A stretch of 64,000 nucleotides of DNA. It comes from Aphis gossypii (taxonomy: Eukaryota; Arthropoda; Insecta; Hemiptera; Aphididae). The notes below the pieces were generated by a model. That model had not been told where the DNA came from. It was given only the letters and a program-made list of their open reading frames with translations, and searched no databases. The stretch lies in assembly GCF_020184175.1 (NCBI RefSeq), contig NC_065531.1, forward strand, positions 7,771,213 through 7,835,212, written 5' to 3'. Positions within the stretch are counted from its first letter, which is position 1; each line of letters opens with the position of its first letter. A program made the translations under genes and the position numbers. Shown here one piece after another: positions 39,595 through 52,100 of this stretch.

Positions 39595-41113
39595 ATATTT
39601 GTTAATATTACTTATATTTATTTATAAATATTATTATAAATTTAATATTTGTACCTAATCATTTAATTAGGCTTATTTTAAAAATAAAATATTTTTTTTT
39701 ATTTTATAAACTAATAAATTTTTGTTTTTGTCAAATGTAGGTAGATATGTAATGTAATAAAGTAAATATTGTAATATGTAATTGTATAAGTACGTTTGTA
39801 ATTAATTGTAAAATAACTATGTCTTTATTAATACTTAATAATAATAATAAAAACAAAGTAATAAATATAGTAACAAACTAACAACTGAAAATCAGTGTCG
39901 ATTTTAAGTTTTGGAAAGCAACTAGGATTCAAATTACTAATATTGAAGACCCTTAAAAAAACTTACAAAAAAAAAAATTATAATTAGGTAGTGATATTTT
40001 ATGCATTAATAAGGTACATTATTTTTATTATTATTTTATATTCAGTGAAAATGGATTTAAAAATAAAATATTTCAACTAGGTGTGAACTTCATAGCATAC
40101 TTATTATAACACAGATAATGCACTACTTTAAAGTTTAAATCTATTCACAAGCAGGGATAAAACTAAGTCCAATTTAATATAAACGTCAAACGAGTACGGA
40201 TAATTTCTTAAAATACATTTTTTCTTATCATTATTCAATATTTTTAATTCTTAATACCTAATTTATCACTTTACAAAGTTAGAAAATTTAGGACATCAAC
40301 CAGAGGCCTTAAACAAAAAAAAATAGCCTTGATACCCGTAGGTATCCCGTAACGCATTCCCGTTGATTTTGGCACTGTGAATATGTTTGATGATTTTTCA
40401 AGGCTTTGTCACCTTGACAATGGTATGTAAGTGCTTCCTTTTGTATTTGTTATCTTACATTCCTACATAAATACGATACATGTTTCCTATCATAATTAAA
40501 AAGTCAGTGTATGGAAGATGCCTTAGTGAGTAATATCACGTATCTCCTGACATCATACGAGCCTCAATTTTCACAACAACACGTGATACACAATGAATCC
40601 GATTTTAAAATTTTAAAAAGCAAAAACACATTCTTAACAACCTAAATATAATATAAATATAATACCTATAATAGAAATGAAACTGTAAAGTGTATTGCAT
40701 ACAAATTTAAGAAGCTAAGTTATTCCACACATATTGCAATTCAAGTGCATAGTGCATTACCTTTATGTAAATTAATAACAATGAGTTTTAAAAAAATGAT
40801 CCACTGATAAATATCTGATGAATCACTAACCTCGGATTATAATACTTGAAAAATGAGAAACTTGTTCGTTCAAATAATTTATTAAGATTTGCAGTGTATA
40901 AAATAAATACATTTTTCTTATTAATACATGTATATTGTATATGTTTATGAACAGAAGTACCTACTAAGAGTGCATGTGTGTTTGAACAGGTACACATTAT
41001 AACAACAATCAGTTCAGTCAGTTTGTAAATTGTATTTGTTATATATGTGTCAATTCCACTCTTTCTAGCATTCGCCAGTATTATATATATTATATTTATA
41101 TATACGAATGATC
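39595..41113. other. Gene-free stretch
   Basis: AT-rich with no exon seen. A small hairpin, GATACCCGTAGGTATC, sits near 40331. Confidence 0.4.
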
Positions 41114-42200
41114 AGCCAATTCCAAATGATAAAAACGTCAAACATTGTATACACGCAGATGACTCGGCAATTGCTGTGTAAGACAAAGACTTAGTAATTT
41201 CGTGACTGTCAAAAGAAAACTAACATGTACACTCGCCAAAATTGACGAATACTTTGAAATAAATTCTCTACGACCTAACCCTACGAAAACAGAAGTATTT
41301 GCTTTCCATTTCAGAAACAAGGAAGCAAATCGAAAGCTCCATGTGATTTGGTAAGGTGTTGAACTAGCCATCAATCCAAATTCTAAATATCTTGGCGACT
41401 GGCGTATTCCTAGATAGATCACTAACATATAAAGTACACTATGAAAAAATAAATACAAGAAATGGATTACTACGTAAGCTAATTGGATTTGTTTGGGGTG
41501 CCGAACCTCAAGCATTAAGAGTTACGGCCTCAGCACCCTGCTTTTCAATCGGAGATTTTGCATGTCCGTCTGATGAAGATCTACATACGCAAAAAAGATA
41601 GATACAGCTTTGAATGAAATATTCCACTTAATCACTGGCTGTCTAAAAAATACACCAGTAAACAAACTGTATACTCTATACGGTATAGCTCCACCCAAAA
41701 TTCGACGATCCGTACTGCAAGTTGACTGGGAACGTACTAAAATTATTAATGATAGGTACACAATACATAATACATAGAACACAAGGAAATACATACCGAC
41801 TTAAGTCAAAAAATAGTTTTATAAAAAGGACAAAATGCATCATGAGAACCCCCAAAGAATAGAGAATCGAGAGATGGAGAGAAAAAATTGGAAATGAAAC
41901 AGCGTGGATAATACCAACAGAAGACCTAACACCTGAACACAATAATAAATGGATAGTATGAAAAAGCTTAAACCACCTATGAACCAAAATGGGACGATGT
42001 AAAACCAACCTAAAAGAGTGGAGCAACCTACTTAAAAGCATCATCAGCACTGTGTGAGTGGTGAAGAAAAAACAACAGACCATCTACTGAAATTTAGCAA
42101 ATGTTCTATCACATGTAATGACAAGGACTTTATAGAAGCAAATCAGAACGCTATAAATATGGCCCAGTACTGGTCAATTAATGACTTATGACAACTTGAA
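41114..42200 (+). pseudogene. Non-LTR retrotransposon reverse transcriptase, degenerate 3' half
   Basis: With frameshifts and stops, the plus strand reads CIHADDSAIAVQ-like (the RT catalytic DD box, with His where Tyr is usual). It continues with VFLDRSLTYKVHYEKINTRN, LLRKLIGFVWGAEPQALRVT, IDTALNEIFHLITGCLKNTP, VNKLYTLYGIAPPKIRRSVL and a CCHC-like C.C....TDHLL..C end near 42047-42100. This is the thumb/C-terminal part typical of Jockey/I-like LINEs in aphids. Stops and indels are frequent, so the copy is dead. Minus-strand open frames over it are shadows. Confidence 0.8.
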
Positions 42201-42434
42201 TAACAAAGACTGAAACTACCAAAGCAACTAAAAGTTACCAATATATATTATATATATTATACATATGTGTTATATAAATTTCAACTTAATGTTACCTTTA
42301 TTTATTTGTGTTGCTGCCTAATACGGAATAATAATAATAATTCAAACAAATTTTAGACTAATAAACTATTAAAAAAATATATTAAATTTATTTAATATAT
42401 GTATATAAAACAATAATAATATATCAAAAACAAT

Positions 42435-45400
42435 TTAATCGTTTTTTAAAAATTCTTCTAATTTTTTTGAAGCAAGAGCTAAATTTGCACGCTCATTAGT
42501 TTTTTTTGCAATATGACTTATTAAAAATTTTATGGCTTGTAATTTTCCTCTACGATAATCTTTAACAGCCTTTGGATACTCAAGCATAACTTCTTTACAC
42601 AATTTTTCTATTTCTTCTATATTGGAAATTTGTTCCCAATTATTTTCTATTACAATCTGAAAGTCAGAATAATTGGAATTTAAATTTTAATTAAAACTGT
42701 GCATAATGTTTTCATTTATTAATTATTACATTAAAAATAAACTTACTTGAGATGGAGATTTATTTTTTTCATCAAATATTTTAGCGATAACCTTTCTTGC
42801 GTGAACCAAGTTTACAGTATTATTATCTAGTAAATCTACAACTTCACCAATGACAGAAGATGGAATTTCACTTTTTAAAAAAAAAATCATTTATAATGAA
42901 TGTTCATTGAAAGAAATATTTATAACAGCATAACATACCTTTGCTTAGGTTCGATAGATCTTTTATTTAATTCTGTCAAAAATTCAATAGTCAATACATT
43001 CCAAACTCTTGATGGGTTTCTTAATGAATCATTATTCATTATATCGAAAAACATTGATAATAAAACAGGTTCATTCTAAAAAGCATTATAATGTAAAAGT
43101 TATTATTTATAAAATCACTTAAAACTCATACTCTGTCTAGCAAGAGACCACACCAGTTCTGCACGTGAAACTGACGACAGAGCGATTGCAAAACCTCATT
43201 TCCCTTCCAAATAACTAGACTGATTACAAATTTTGTCAATAAGACGATCTAAATGAGAATGCTATTGCTGAATGAAGTACAAGCATGTACAAAACAAACA
43301 GATTCTTGTTGAACGGTGGTGTATTCTCTAGCTGGACTTGGTATATTTTGTAAATATAAATGTTTTAAATATTAAATTATACCATTAAAGTAGTAGTTTT
43401 CCTTATATTGAAGCCATATTTACTCATTATATTGTTACGAGTTACAGTTGGTAATTCAGGTATATTTGTTTGTAATTTTTTAATATCAAACTTATTTAAA
43501 TTAAGTGGCAATAAATTAGGTTCTGGCATAAATCGATAATCCTAAAAATAATTAAGTTTAATTGTATTTTATAATTAAATAAAATAGTATAACAAAATCT
43601 AAATTACTTGTAAAACTTCTTTGTCCCTCATTGATATAGTTTTGTTAGTTATAGAATCCCATCCTCTAGTTTCGTTCACTACTTCTTTTCCTTCTTTTAT
43701 TAGGTTTAATTGACGAAAAATTTCATAATCAACAGCTAATTGTACTGCTCGTATACTTCCCAAATTTTTTATTTCAGTCCGTGTGCCTAATTTATCACTA
43801 TCAGTGATTGAAACATTTGCATCAACTCTTAAAGCACCCTCTATTTAATACACAATAGAGCATTAACTGTATTAAGTAATAAGTGTTAAGATAATTTTGA
43901 TTTAGAATTTTTAATATATTTCTACAATTTTATATCATGTAAGTGCTCATGTTTAATTTATTTTAGGCATATGTATTTTAATATTTTTCAGCTGATCTAC
44001 TCGAATAATATTTTGTGAAATGCATTTGTATCACTAATCTTAGTTTTTTAATACATTTTTATTTTTCAGTAACTTTTTTTTAATTATTTAAAAAAGATGT
44101 GGTTTTCTTAAAAAAAAAGTAATTTATTAAATCATTTACTATAAATTCCCTAATATATAAATATATATTTTATAGTTTCTACGAAGACTCAAGTTCTACA
44201 TGACTATAATATAAGAATGTAAGAAATAATTTAAAATTTAAAATTAAAACTAATCAAGTAGTTACCTTCCATTCGACCAGAACATGTTTTTATACGTTCA
44301 AATATTAATAATAATTCTTTGACTAAGGCTGAAGCTTCGAGACCATTGCACAAATCAGGTTCAAATACAAGCTCCATCAACCCAGTTCCAGCACGATTTA
44401 AATCTATAAGTGAACTATAAATACATTTAAATTTTTTTAAATAAATTAACATGAAATGTTAAAGCGTATTTATTTTTATACGAAGACGTTATAAATTTAA
44501 TTTAGTTTGTGTTTTTAACTTTGCAGATATGCAGTTTAAAAAAAAAAAAACATTAAAATTTAAAGTTATTACTGAAAAGTGACATGCAATAGCCATGTTA
44601 TATTTATAATTTATATCAGAAATTTTTAAAGTTAGTAATTACATAATACATCTTATTATTATTACTTATGTAAAACAAGAAAGAAAATGATTATGACTTC
44701 ATATCTTGGTCTATAAAAATATACTATTGAAGTAACTTAAATACTTAATAAAAAAGATTTAATTTGCATAATTTGGTAAATTATAAAACATATGGCTACC
44801 TTGAAGAATTACAACTACAGAAATAATATGAATTCTCTAAATTATAATAAAAGAAATTACTTTTTAGAAAAATCATCATAAATTGTGCGTCCGCTGTCTT
44901 GTTCTAACTGTATTTGTTTAATTAAAGAAGTTTTACTGTAGGGGAGGTTCTTTATATTTTGATCTATAACATGAAAAGTAATTTGTCCTTTTTCTGCTAA
45001 TGGATGAAACTGTTGAGTTATTTGGTAACCTGCCTAAAAATATTAGAGATAATTAGTAATTAAAATATATTAATTATCTTAAAGAAGTATGAATTATATA
45101 ATACTTAGTATTAAATACAGTACCTGTACTTAGTACAATACTTAGAGAAACAATGACATAACATTTTTATTCGTGGATAAATTTATGTACATTTCAGATG
45201 TAACTTCTGAATAATATAAAATCAAAATTATTTTGTATTCTATTGGGTAATTAATACATTAAGTTAAATTAGTGTTGTTGGTCACCGAATAATAGATATT
45301 TTATTTAATAATAATACATATCCTTTACCATAAGTTTAATTATGCATAAATTCATTACTATGATAGAGAATTTTGATTTAAAGTCATAAAGTAATAACTT

Positions 45401-45965
45401 AAAAAAATATGTTAAAAAAATGTATAATTTTACCGGCATATCAGCATAAAAGTAGTGTTTACGATCAAATGATGATTCTGTATTTAGATTACATCCTAAT
45501 ACTAATGCAGTTAATATGGCTGCCTCAACACACTTTTCATTAATCCTCTGAAAACAAATTATGTTCATATTTTATTATACATTTATGTGAGTAATTTGCT
45601 GTTTAATTAAAACTTACAGGTAGTGTTCCTGGAATTGCAGCATCAAATAATGCCACTTGAGAATTTACCACTGCATCAAATTTAGTACCAGCTGCGCTAA
45701 ACAACTTTGATTCACTTGATATTTGAGCATGTATTTCCAATCCAACAACACTTTTCCATTTACTAAAAAACACAATACACTGTTTTTAAAAATAGAAAGG
45801 AAATTAATTTTCAATATTTTACAAAAATAATGATTCATAAGATATAGAATTAAAATATGAAATATATTACTGTTTATCAAAAGCGTTTGTGCTCTTATTT
45901 CTTGAAAGTTTAAGATGATTTATAACTTGTAAAGTATGTTTTGTCAATAATTTTCTAATATACAT
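42435..45965 (-). CDS. GatB: Glutamyl-tRNA(Gln) amidotransferase subunit B, mitochondrial
   Basis: Subunit B of the GatCAB complex, which converts mischarged Glu-tRNA(Gln) to Gln-tRNA(Gln) in mitochondria; GatB binds the tRNA and carries the kinase-like site. Exons in transcript order: 45871-45965, 45618-45762, 45434-45547, 44861-45033, 44266-44414, 43608-43840, 43383-43541, 42939-43075, 42747-42870, 42435-42656. They sum to 1551 bases, giving 516 residues, normal for the family. The start MYIRKLLTKHTLQVINHLKL is basic and amphipathic, as for mitochondrial import. Family blocks follow: VVGLEIHAQISSESKLFS, QVALFDAAIPGTLP, SSFDRKHYFYADMP, GYQITQQFHPLAEKG, LEQDSGRTIYDD, SLIDLNRAGTGLMELVFEPD, LRVDANVSI, GTRTEIKNLGSIRAV and YRFMPEPNLLPL. 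The C-terminal YqeY-like helical domain ends KKLEEFLKND. It is divergent from NELF-B with 731 bases between the start codons. A MITE occupies one intron. Confidence 0.94.
43128..43344. mobile_element. MITE with imperfect terminal inverted repeats in GatB intron
   Basis: The left end ATACTCTGTCTAGCAAGAGA and the reverse complement of the right end, ATACCAAGTCCAGCTAGAGA, agree at most positions. Length is about 217 bp with no ORF. The element fills the intron between exons 43383-43541 and 42939-43075. The ends match those of the element at 60873-61018, so they form one family. Superfamily unassigned; no clear target duplication. Confidence 0.6.
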
Positions 45966-46696
45966 TTTATTATATTAAGTACAATTTATTTTATTTTATT
46001 AAAGTAAATTAACTATTGTATCAATTGTTATTAATATGAAATTATTTTAGGTATCATTATAATAAAAATTACTGAATAGTCACATTTTAAATATTAAAAT
46101 ATTAAATAGTAAAATAATATACTATTTTAGTATTTTAAAGTGATAAAAAGCGGTGAATTTTAACGTTATCTGTATATTGATAATGTTATCAAGGTATGTA
46201 AATTAAGGTGCGTTCACGATAATTATCTTAAATCGACGTGGTGCGTTTCGTGTGAACGCTTTGCATAGAACCACAGAACAATGGTATAAGTAGGTAACAA
46301 ACATCGGTAACTCGTTACCGTTTAATATCTTTTGTATGGTTCGAGGTGTAAACAACTTGTGATCATTGTTATCAAGTCGTCAATTCGTCATCGGACATCG
46401 ATAACAAAAATACACAAAATCAAGTTACTGTTGTGTGTAAAGGTAAATTACATTGGTGGATTGTGGAAGTTCAATAAATTCATAACTCTAAAGCATATTA
46501 TATATTGTATAATACAGTAATTATATTATTCGTAAATCATAATGTACAAATAGGTTTTTATTATTTTTTTATTATAATCACTAATCAGTCGTGCACCGAA
46601 GTTATGTGTTTGAGAGCAAATAAATTAATTTCAAGCGTCGATATTTAATTTTGTTTTACAGTCGTACCAAACAAATTTAAATCTAATTCGTTCAAA
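45966..46696. promoter_or_regulatory. Shared promoter region between GatB and NELF-B
   Basis: The two start codons point away from each other across 731 bases, with no gene between. On the NELF-B side a likely 5' UTR intron runs from a donor at 46443 (AAG then GTAAAT) to an acceptor ending at 46661 (TTTTACAG). GC content rises slightly at 46210-46440. No TATA element is obvious to me. Confidence 0.5.
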
Positions 46697-48469
46697 ATGA
46701 GTGGTGGACGTCAACGTTCTATGTTTACGGTTCACCAAAACCAACAGTCTGAATCAGGTATACATGGTCAAACTTATTTATTAGAAACACTGACAAACTG
46801 TACAGACCCCTTAAAAGCTATTGAAGAATTTCAAGTAGACAATGGAATTCATTTACCATCACTCCGTCAAATGTTACCTTTGCTCGATCTTCATGGCATT
46901 CGGCGGTTAGATTTTCATAATTCTATACTAGAAGCATTGCGCGATAAATTAGTTGCTCATATTGAAGAAATTGGTAAAAAAGAAGGACGTGACCGGGATC
47001 GTAAGCTTAAAGACATGTTGGCAAAGAGTTTTCCTTCAGTTCATATTAAACAATTAAGACCCATAATTATGGCTATTCTTAAAAACATATCTCATATTGA
47101 TGATAAATACTTGAATGTATTGGTTAAAGACACTGAACTTTATAAAGATACAGATACAGAAGTAAAAAGACAAATTTGGAAGGATAATCAATCACTATTG
47201 GTTAACGAAGTGTCTCCTCTACTAACACAGTACATCAGAGAGAAAGAAAATATTCTTTTCGACCACAATAATTTAACCAATTTATTCTTTACACCATCAC
47301 CAAAACTGAGGCGTCAAGGAGAAGTGGTTCAAAAACTTGCACATATGATAGGCTCTAGTGTAAAATTATATGATATGGTTTTGCAATTTTTAAGAACATT
47401 ATTCTTGCGTACTCATAATGTACATTATTGTACGCTAAGAGCTGAACTTTTAATGGCATTGCACGATCTGGAAATTCAAGATATTATATCTATTGATCCA
47501 TGTCATAAGTTCACATGGTGCCTCGATGCATGTATTCGAGAACGCAATGTTGATGTTAAACGTTCCCGTGAGCTTCAAGGGTTTTTGGATAGCATTAAAA
47601 GAGGACATGAAACAGTATTAGGAGATTTGTCCATGACATTATGTGACCCGTACGCCATTAATTTCTTAGCAACTTCAACTATTAGAATACTTCATCATTT
47701 AATTAACAATGAAAATTTACCGAGGGAAAATCATGTATTAGTTCTATTGTTAAGGATGTTATCTCTTGGTTTAAGCGCTTGGGTTATGATAGATACCCAA
47801 GATTTTAAGGAACCAAAACTTGACAGTCAAGTAGTTACTAAGTTTATGCCTGCCTTGATGTCCCTCATGGTAGATGATCAAGTTAGATCATTAAATACTA
47901 AAATGCCTCTTGATGAAAGGGAATCTGCAATTACCATTATTGAACACTCTGGTCCTGTTCCAGATGCTGTGCAAGCATATATTCAAGAGAGTAGTGTTGC
48001 TTGTACGGTTGCTATGTATTATACATTACATGTTGCTAAAGCTAAAGACAGGTTAGCATTAATGAGAATATTGGGGTCATTAGCCAACTGTGATCATGAC
48101 CGTGCTTTTGAGGATCCATTTCTCCATTTTTTGGTAGCACTACTAATACAGCAAGTAGAAGAATTTGCTGCTGAAGATTTTTGTACTGTAATATTTGATG
48201 AATTCTTTTGCACTGGATTGAGCAGAGAAAATGTAGTTAGACATGTATTAAAACTAGTGTGGCATGTTTATCCAAAGTTACCACCAAGTAGATTAAGTAC
48301 ATTAACTAAAGTTTTACAACCAAGTTCCACACATGATGAAGCTGTACATAAACTATACACTGATTTTGTAGAAAAGATATCAACAGATACAGAACCACCA
48401 CCAGAACCGCCAAGTTTTGATTATTTGGAATCGCCATTGATGAGTGTCCCTACACCGTCACATTATTAA
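46697..48469 (+). CDS. NELF-B: Negative elongation factor B
   Basis: NELF-B (COBRA1) is the scaffold subunit of the NELF complex, which holds RNA polymerase II in promoter-proximal pausing in the nucleus. The 590-residue protein is encoded without any intron and is close to the usual family length of about 580. The N-terminal part reads LLETLTNCTDPLKAIEEFQV, then LPSLRQMLPLLDLHGIRRLD; later blocks include LRTLFLRTHNVHYCTLRAEL, the DPCHKFTWCLDACIRERNVD segment and VPDAVQAYIQESSVACTVAM. All are characteristic of COBRA1 proteins. It is all helical with no signal peptide or membrane segment. The tail is Pro-rich (EPPPEPPSF). The start follows AAAATG in good context, just after a likely 5' UTR splice acceptor. 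It is divergent from GatB and convergent with QDPR; AATAAA at 48560 lies 91 bases past the stop. Confidence 0.95.
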   Translation: MSGGRQRSMFTVHQNQQSESGIHGQTYLLETLTNCTDPLKAIEEFQVDNGIHLPSLRQMLPLLDLHGIRRLDFHNSILEALRDKLVAHIEEIGKKEGRDRDRKLKDMLAKSFPSVHIKQLRPIIMAILKNISHIDDKYLNVLVKDTELYKDTDTEVKRQIWKDNQSLLVNEVSPLLTQYIREKENILFDHNNLTNLFFTPSPKLRRQGEVVQKLAHMIGSSVKLYDMVLQFLRTLFLRTHNVHYCTLRAELLMALHDLEIQDIISIDPCHKFTWCLDACIRERNVDVKRSRELQGFLDSIKRGHETVLGDLSMTLCDPYAINFLATSTIRILHHLINNENLPRENHVLVLLLRMLSLGLSAWVMIDTQDFKEPKLDSQVVTKFMPALMSLMVDDQVRSLNTKMPLDERESAITIIEHSGPVPDAVQAYIQESSVACTVAMYYTLHVAKAKDRLALMRILGSLANCDHDRAFEDPFLHFLVALLIQQVEEFAAEDFCTVIFDEFFCTGLSRENVVRHVLKLVWHVYPKLPPSRLSTLTKVLQPSSTHDEAVHKLYTDFVEKISTDTEPPPEPPSFDYLESPLMSVPTPSHY

Positions 48470-48559
48470 ACACAATCTACTGTAATTTTATTAATATTAT
48501 TATATAATTATGATTGTTATAAAATAATATAATATTATAACAGCCGATCCCTAATGTAA

Positions 48560-48565
48560 AATAAA
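48560..48565 (+). terminator. Polyadenylation signal for NELF-B
   Basis: AATAAA lies 91 bases beyond the stop. On the opposite strand an AATAAA (TTTATT at 48604-48609) could serve QDPR, so the two 3' ends may overlap. Confidence 0.6.
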
Positions 48566-48745
48566 AAAGATTTATTAAAATATTAAAATTTTATATTTTA
48601 TACTTTATTAACCTTTCCCTTATTTATAGAGTAGGACAATATATATATTATTTTTTAAATATGTTGTTATATATAAATAATATTAAGTACAATTTAACAG
48701 ATAGAAAACTGAAGGGTTGAAATGATTTTTTTGATATTTAAAGAA

Positions 48746-51528
48746 TTATTCAATGTCCAAAGTTGTTTTATTCTCCTTTGTATTTAACTGAACAAGTGAA
48801 CCATTTGGAGGCCTTTCTTCATTTTTAATCCATTTAGAAAATAATCTAAAAAATAAAATAAAAAATGTAATTATAATTAATGATAATTATATGCATGTTA
48901 TACATTTTCAGCACATTAGAAATTAGTATAATAAATACTTAAGAAACAAATTGTTTTAAGAATTACATTTTATTACTCTGTACAGTACTTACTCAGCAAC
49001 AAACTCTAATGGAGTCCAAGTTGAAGTATCAGCTTTAGGCATCCATTTACGATTCATAGGCGTGTCAAGGGTGACAGGCAGTATTGAAAGAGCTTGAGCT
49101 CCTGTTGGCAAACCACCATTTTCATCGGCCAACGATTTTGTCAAATGATGTATGGCTGCTTTGGCTAAACCATAACCAATCATTCCTGGTGTGGGACCAA
49201 GAGCAGCTTTAGCACCAGTCAATACTAAAATACCTCCAGGTTTTAAGAATTTAGATGCAATAGATGATGCTAATACTGAGCTCCAAACACTTTGTTTTAA
49301 CATCAAATCAGTATTTTTCACAAAATCTACAAATAAAATAAATAAATAATTAATAATGTAAACCAAAAGAAATAAACATTTTTAAGTATAATATAGTTTT
49401 ACATACAAAAAATGCATATTTTTTTTCACTTACCATCAGAGCTTGAACTACCGCCAGCCCAACCACCAGCAACACATATTACAGCATCTAATTTTTCTGA
49501 TCCTAAAACGGACTTAAGCTCCTTCAAAATTTGAGTTTCCTTAAAAAATTAAATAATAATAATAATAATAATTTATTATCTTTATTGATTTAAAATGTAG
49601 AAAACTTAATTATGGATGTAGAAGGATTGGGTTAGTTAAACTTTTGATTACTACAGTCACATAAACAAGTATACTTTCAATTTCTTCTTATTTGAAGCAC
49701 ATACAAAGTAAAAGACCAAAAAAATATTTCTAGTTAAATTAATTTAATGCAGGATACTCAGATATAATAATATTATAATGCAGAAATCAAAGTACAGAAC
49801 AATTATATGAAGTTATTTTAATTTCTTCAAATTGCACAGAAAAGACTTGACAAGTCCTAAATGGACAAGTAACAATTAAATTTAAAAGGAGTCGTTTTCC
49901 ATTTATAAGCTTATTTACAAGCACAGACTTGGACTTAGTCTTAATAAAATGTAAGAGAAATTTCAAGATAAGATTTTTTTTGTACATTCCACCAATCATA
50001 TTATAAAACTATTGAGTTTGTTTACTTGTTCTAATATTGTAGCATCACGTTCCACAATTACGTTGGCATTTGCATTTTCATTTTGTGTTAGGTCTATTGA
50101 TCCAACCCACTGAAAGTAAAAATAAATACTAATTAGTAATTATATTATATGACAATATCACGATAATACTATGGACATGTGCTTATTATCATATAATATG
50201 CTACTTATAGCTTAAACATTTATAATATCTTAAGAGTATTTATTCATATTTTAAATCTTGGATTTAACTTCCATCCATTAATTTTTAGGATTAATATTCA
50301 TATAATGAGCCTATAAAAAGTATAGTTATTCAAAATCTACGCATTATGTAATATATAATGACTCATAAAATTAATTGTTTTTAATACTAAGTAGGTACCT
50401 ATTGTACATTAAGTATACATAAATTAACAAGACATTTTTGAAATATCTGCAACCAAGGTAATTATAAATAACTTAAATACCTAGTTATTATTTAAAATAT
50501 ATTTCTAAATGTATTAATATTAATAACTATAAGCTATATTATGTAACAAAAATTAATATAAATATAGTTGGGTATATACCTAAAATTATTATAACTTAAT
50601 TATTTTTCACTTGATTTTTCAAACACTTATTATGATCTTGGCATTTCTGTAGGCACTCTTATTTTATCAATTATTTTATAATATATAGGTACCTGTAAGA
50701 AATATACAGTATTTAATTATTTAATGTGTTTTCAATCTTTAAATTAATAAAGTGAAATAATCAAATGTTATTTGAATGTTACAACAATGATTACAGACTA
50801 TAGTTTAAATGCTTTTAAATAGATCTACAAAAATTAATTTAAATACTTCTGTTTTTTGTTAATCACATAATTATACAGTAACTAATGGCATTTCATCATT
50901 AAATATTTTAAGATAATTTTTTAATCAGGGCCTAAAGGATAATTATATTCATAGGAATTGAATATTGATAAAGTTAAACATCTTAGTAGACTAATTTCAA
51001 AAAATATAATTATATTTAACTATAATATGTAATTCATATAGGTATGTATTAGTTTTCAATAGATTTCAGAAATAAATGAGGCTTTAATTATATGCTTTTC
51101 TATGAGCGAGTTGAAGGTTTTCTTGTAGGTACTTAAATTAGTTCAATTTTGATTAAAAATCATATTATGTAAAATATACCGGTATCCGGTATGTTGCTGG
51201 TGTAAAACTATTTATACCTACATTTTTAAACGATCGTGAATTGTAAGGCTATAATTGTATTATTAAACATAGGTAGATGACCTCGAATTATATAACAATT
51301 CCTACACCTAATTATATCGCTCGAATAGTAGATATACTTTCATTGGAGTTATAGTCGCACTAATACCAAGCAGTAGTTCAATTTACATTACTATAGATAT
51401 TATTATTATTATTATTACTGGTAACAACCATCTATTATGCTTACATATTTTTGGGATGAAAGGAGCGATATGCACGTCGATCCCAACGCTCCTTTTCCTC
51501 CGTACACCAATACTTTGCCGGCAGCCAT
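48746..51528 (-). CDS. QDPR: Dihydropteridine reductase
   Basis: Cytosolic short-chain dehydrogenase that regenerates tetrahydrobiopterin from quinonoid dihydrobiopterin with NADH, supporting the aromatic amino acid hydroxylases. Exons in transcript order: 51445-51528, 50026-50109, 49434-49539, 48993-49326, 48746-48845. They total 708 bases and give 235 residues, close to the 240 or so of the family. The N-terminus MAAGKVLVYGGKGALGSTCI holds the Rossmann glycine motif. WVGSIDL follows as the second strand region, then LDAVICVAGGWAGGSSSSD and FLKPGGILVLTGAKAALGPT. The catalytic Tyr-x3-Lys is in MIGYGLAKAAIHHLTKSLAD. The substrate loop is LPVTLDTPMNRKWMP, and the tail is rich in charged residues, ending TLDIE. 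All junctions are GT-AG with matching phase. The second intron from the 5' end, 49540-50025, and the first, 50110-51444, hold nothing recognisable. Confidence 0.95.
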
Positions 51529-52100
51529 CGCTGTGAACGGTTAGATACGGTCGTAAACGACAATATAGTTTAACAAACACTAAAACGCAAGTGGCTCACA
51601 ACTGTCTGCACTCTGCGAGTACGAACAAACAATAACGCGAGACGATGTGATGTGTGTAACGACGTAGGATTATTATAGAGGACTGACTGAGGAGTGTACG
51701 TGTCTACCGACGAGCCCGTGTTGCAAGTGACTGGCGAACGGTGAACACTGAACGTCTGAACAACGACTCTATTATAGAGAGAGCAGTGAATATTATACTA
51801 TCGTGACCGCGAACACTCTTTAATGCGGTAATCCTTGTGTGCGTGAATATCGTGATAGTTTATTATTATTATGACCACGGTCTTAGATTATGATAGTAAA
51901 TTTATTGTAATAGAAAGGCGGTGGACCGTGGACCGGATAGACGGCGAACGGCACCTATATAGGTAGAGTATAATATATATACACGTCTGCGGCCTGTGTC
52001 CGCGGGGCGTTAACATTTTGAAATTCGCGGGGCGCGGACCAGGGACACAACATAATATTATATTATATTATTTTACGATATTATTATATGCCTACGTAAC
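51529..52100. promoter_or_regulatory. Upstream region of QDPR, CpG-enriched
   Basis: The 500 bases upstream of the QDPR start are richer in CpG and GC than the surroundings, consistent with a promoter. It may be bidirectional, since the zinc-finger gene at 54.9 kb is on the opposite strand and lacks its 5' exon. No core promoter motif is certain. An ATT microsatellite lies at 51399-51419, inside the first QDPR intron. Confidence 0.45.

Noticed and set aside
41138..42083. Minus-strand frames of 90-135 codons
   Set aside because: They lie opposite a degenerate plus-strand LINE whose conserved motifs are readable; the minus-strand peptides resemble nothing.
51871..51960. Possible first exon of the zinc-finger gene (ATG at 51871, donor after TATATAG)
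   Set aside because: The donor leaves phase 2, whereas the exon at 54889 needs phase 1, so joining them breaks the finger frame.
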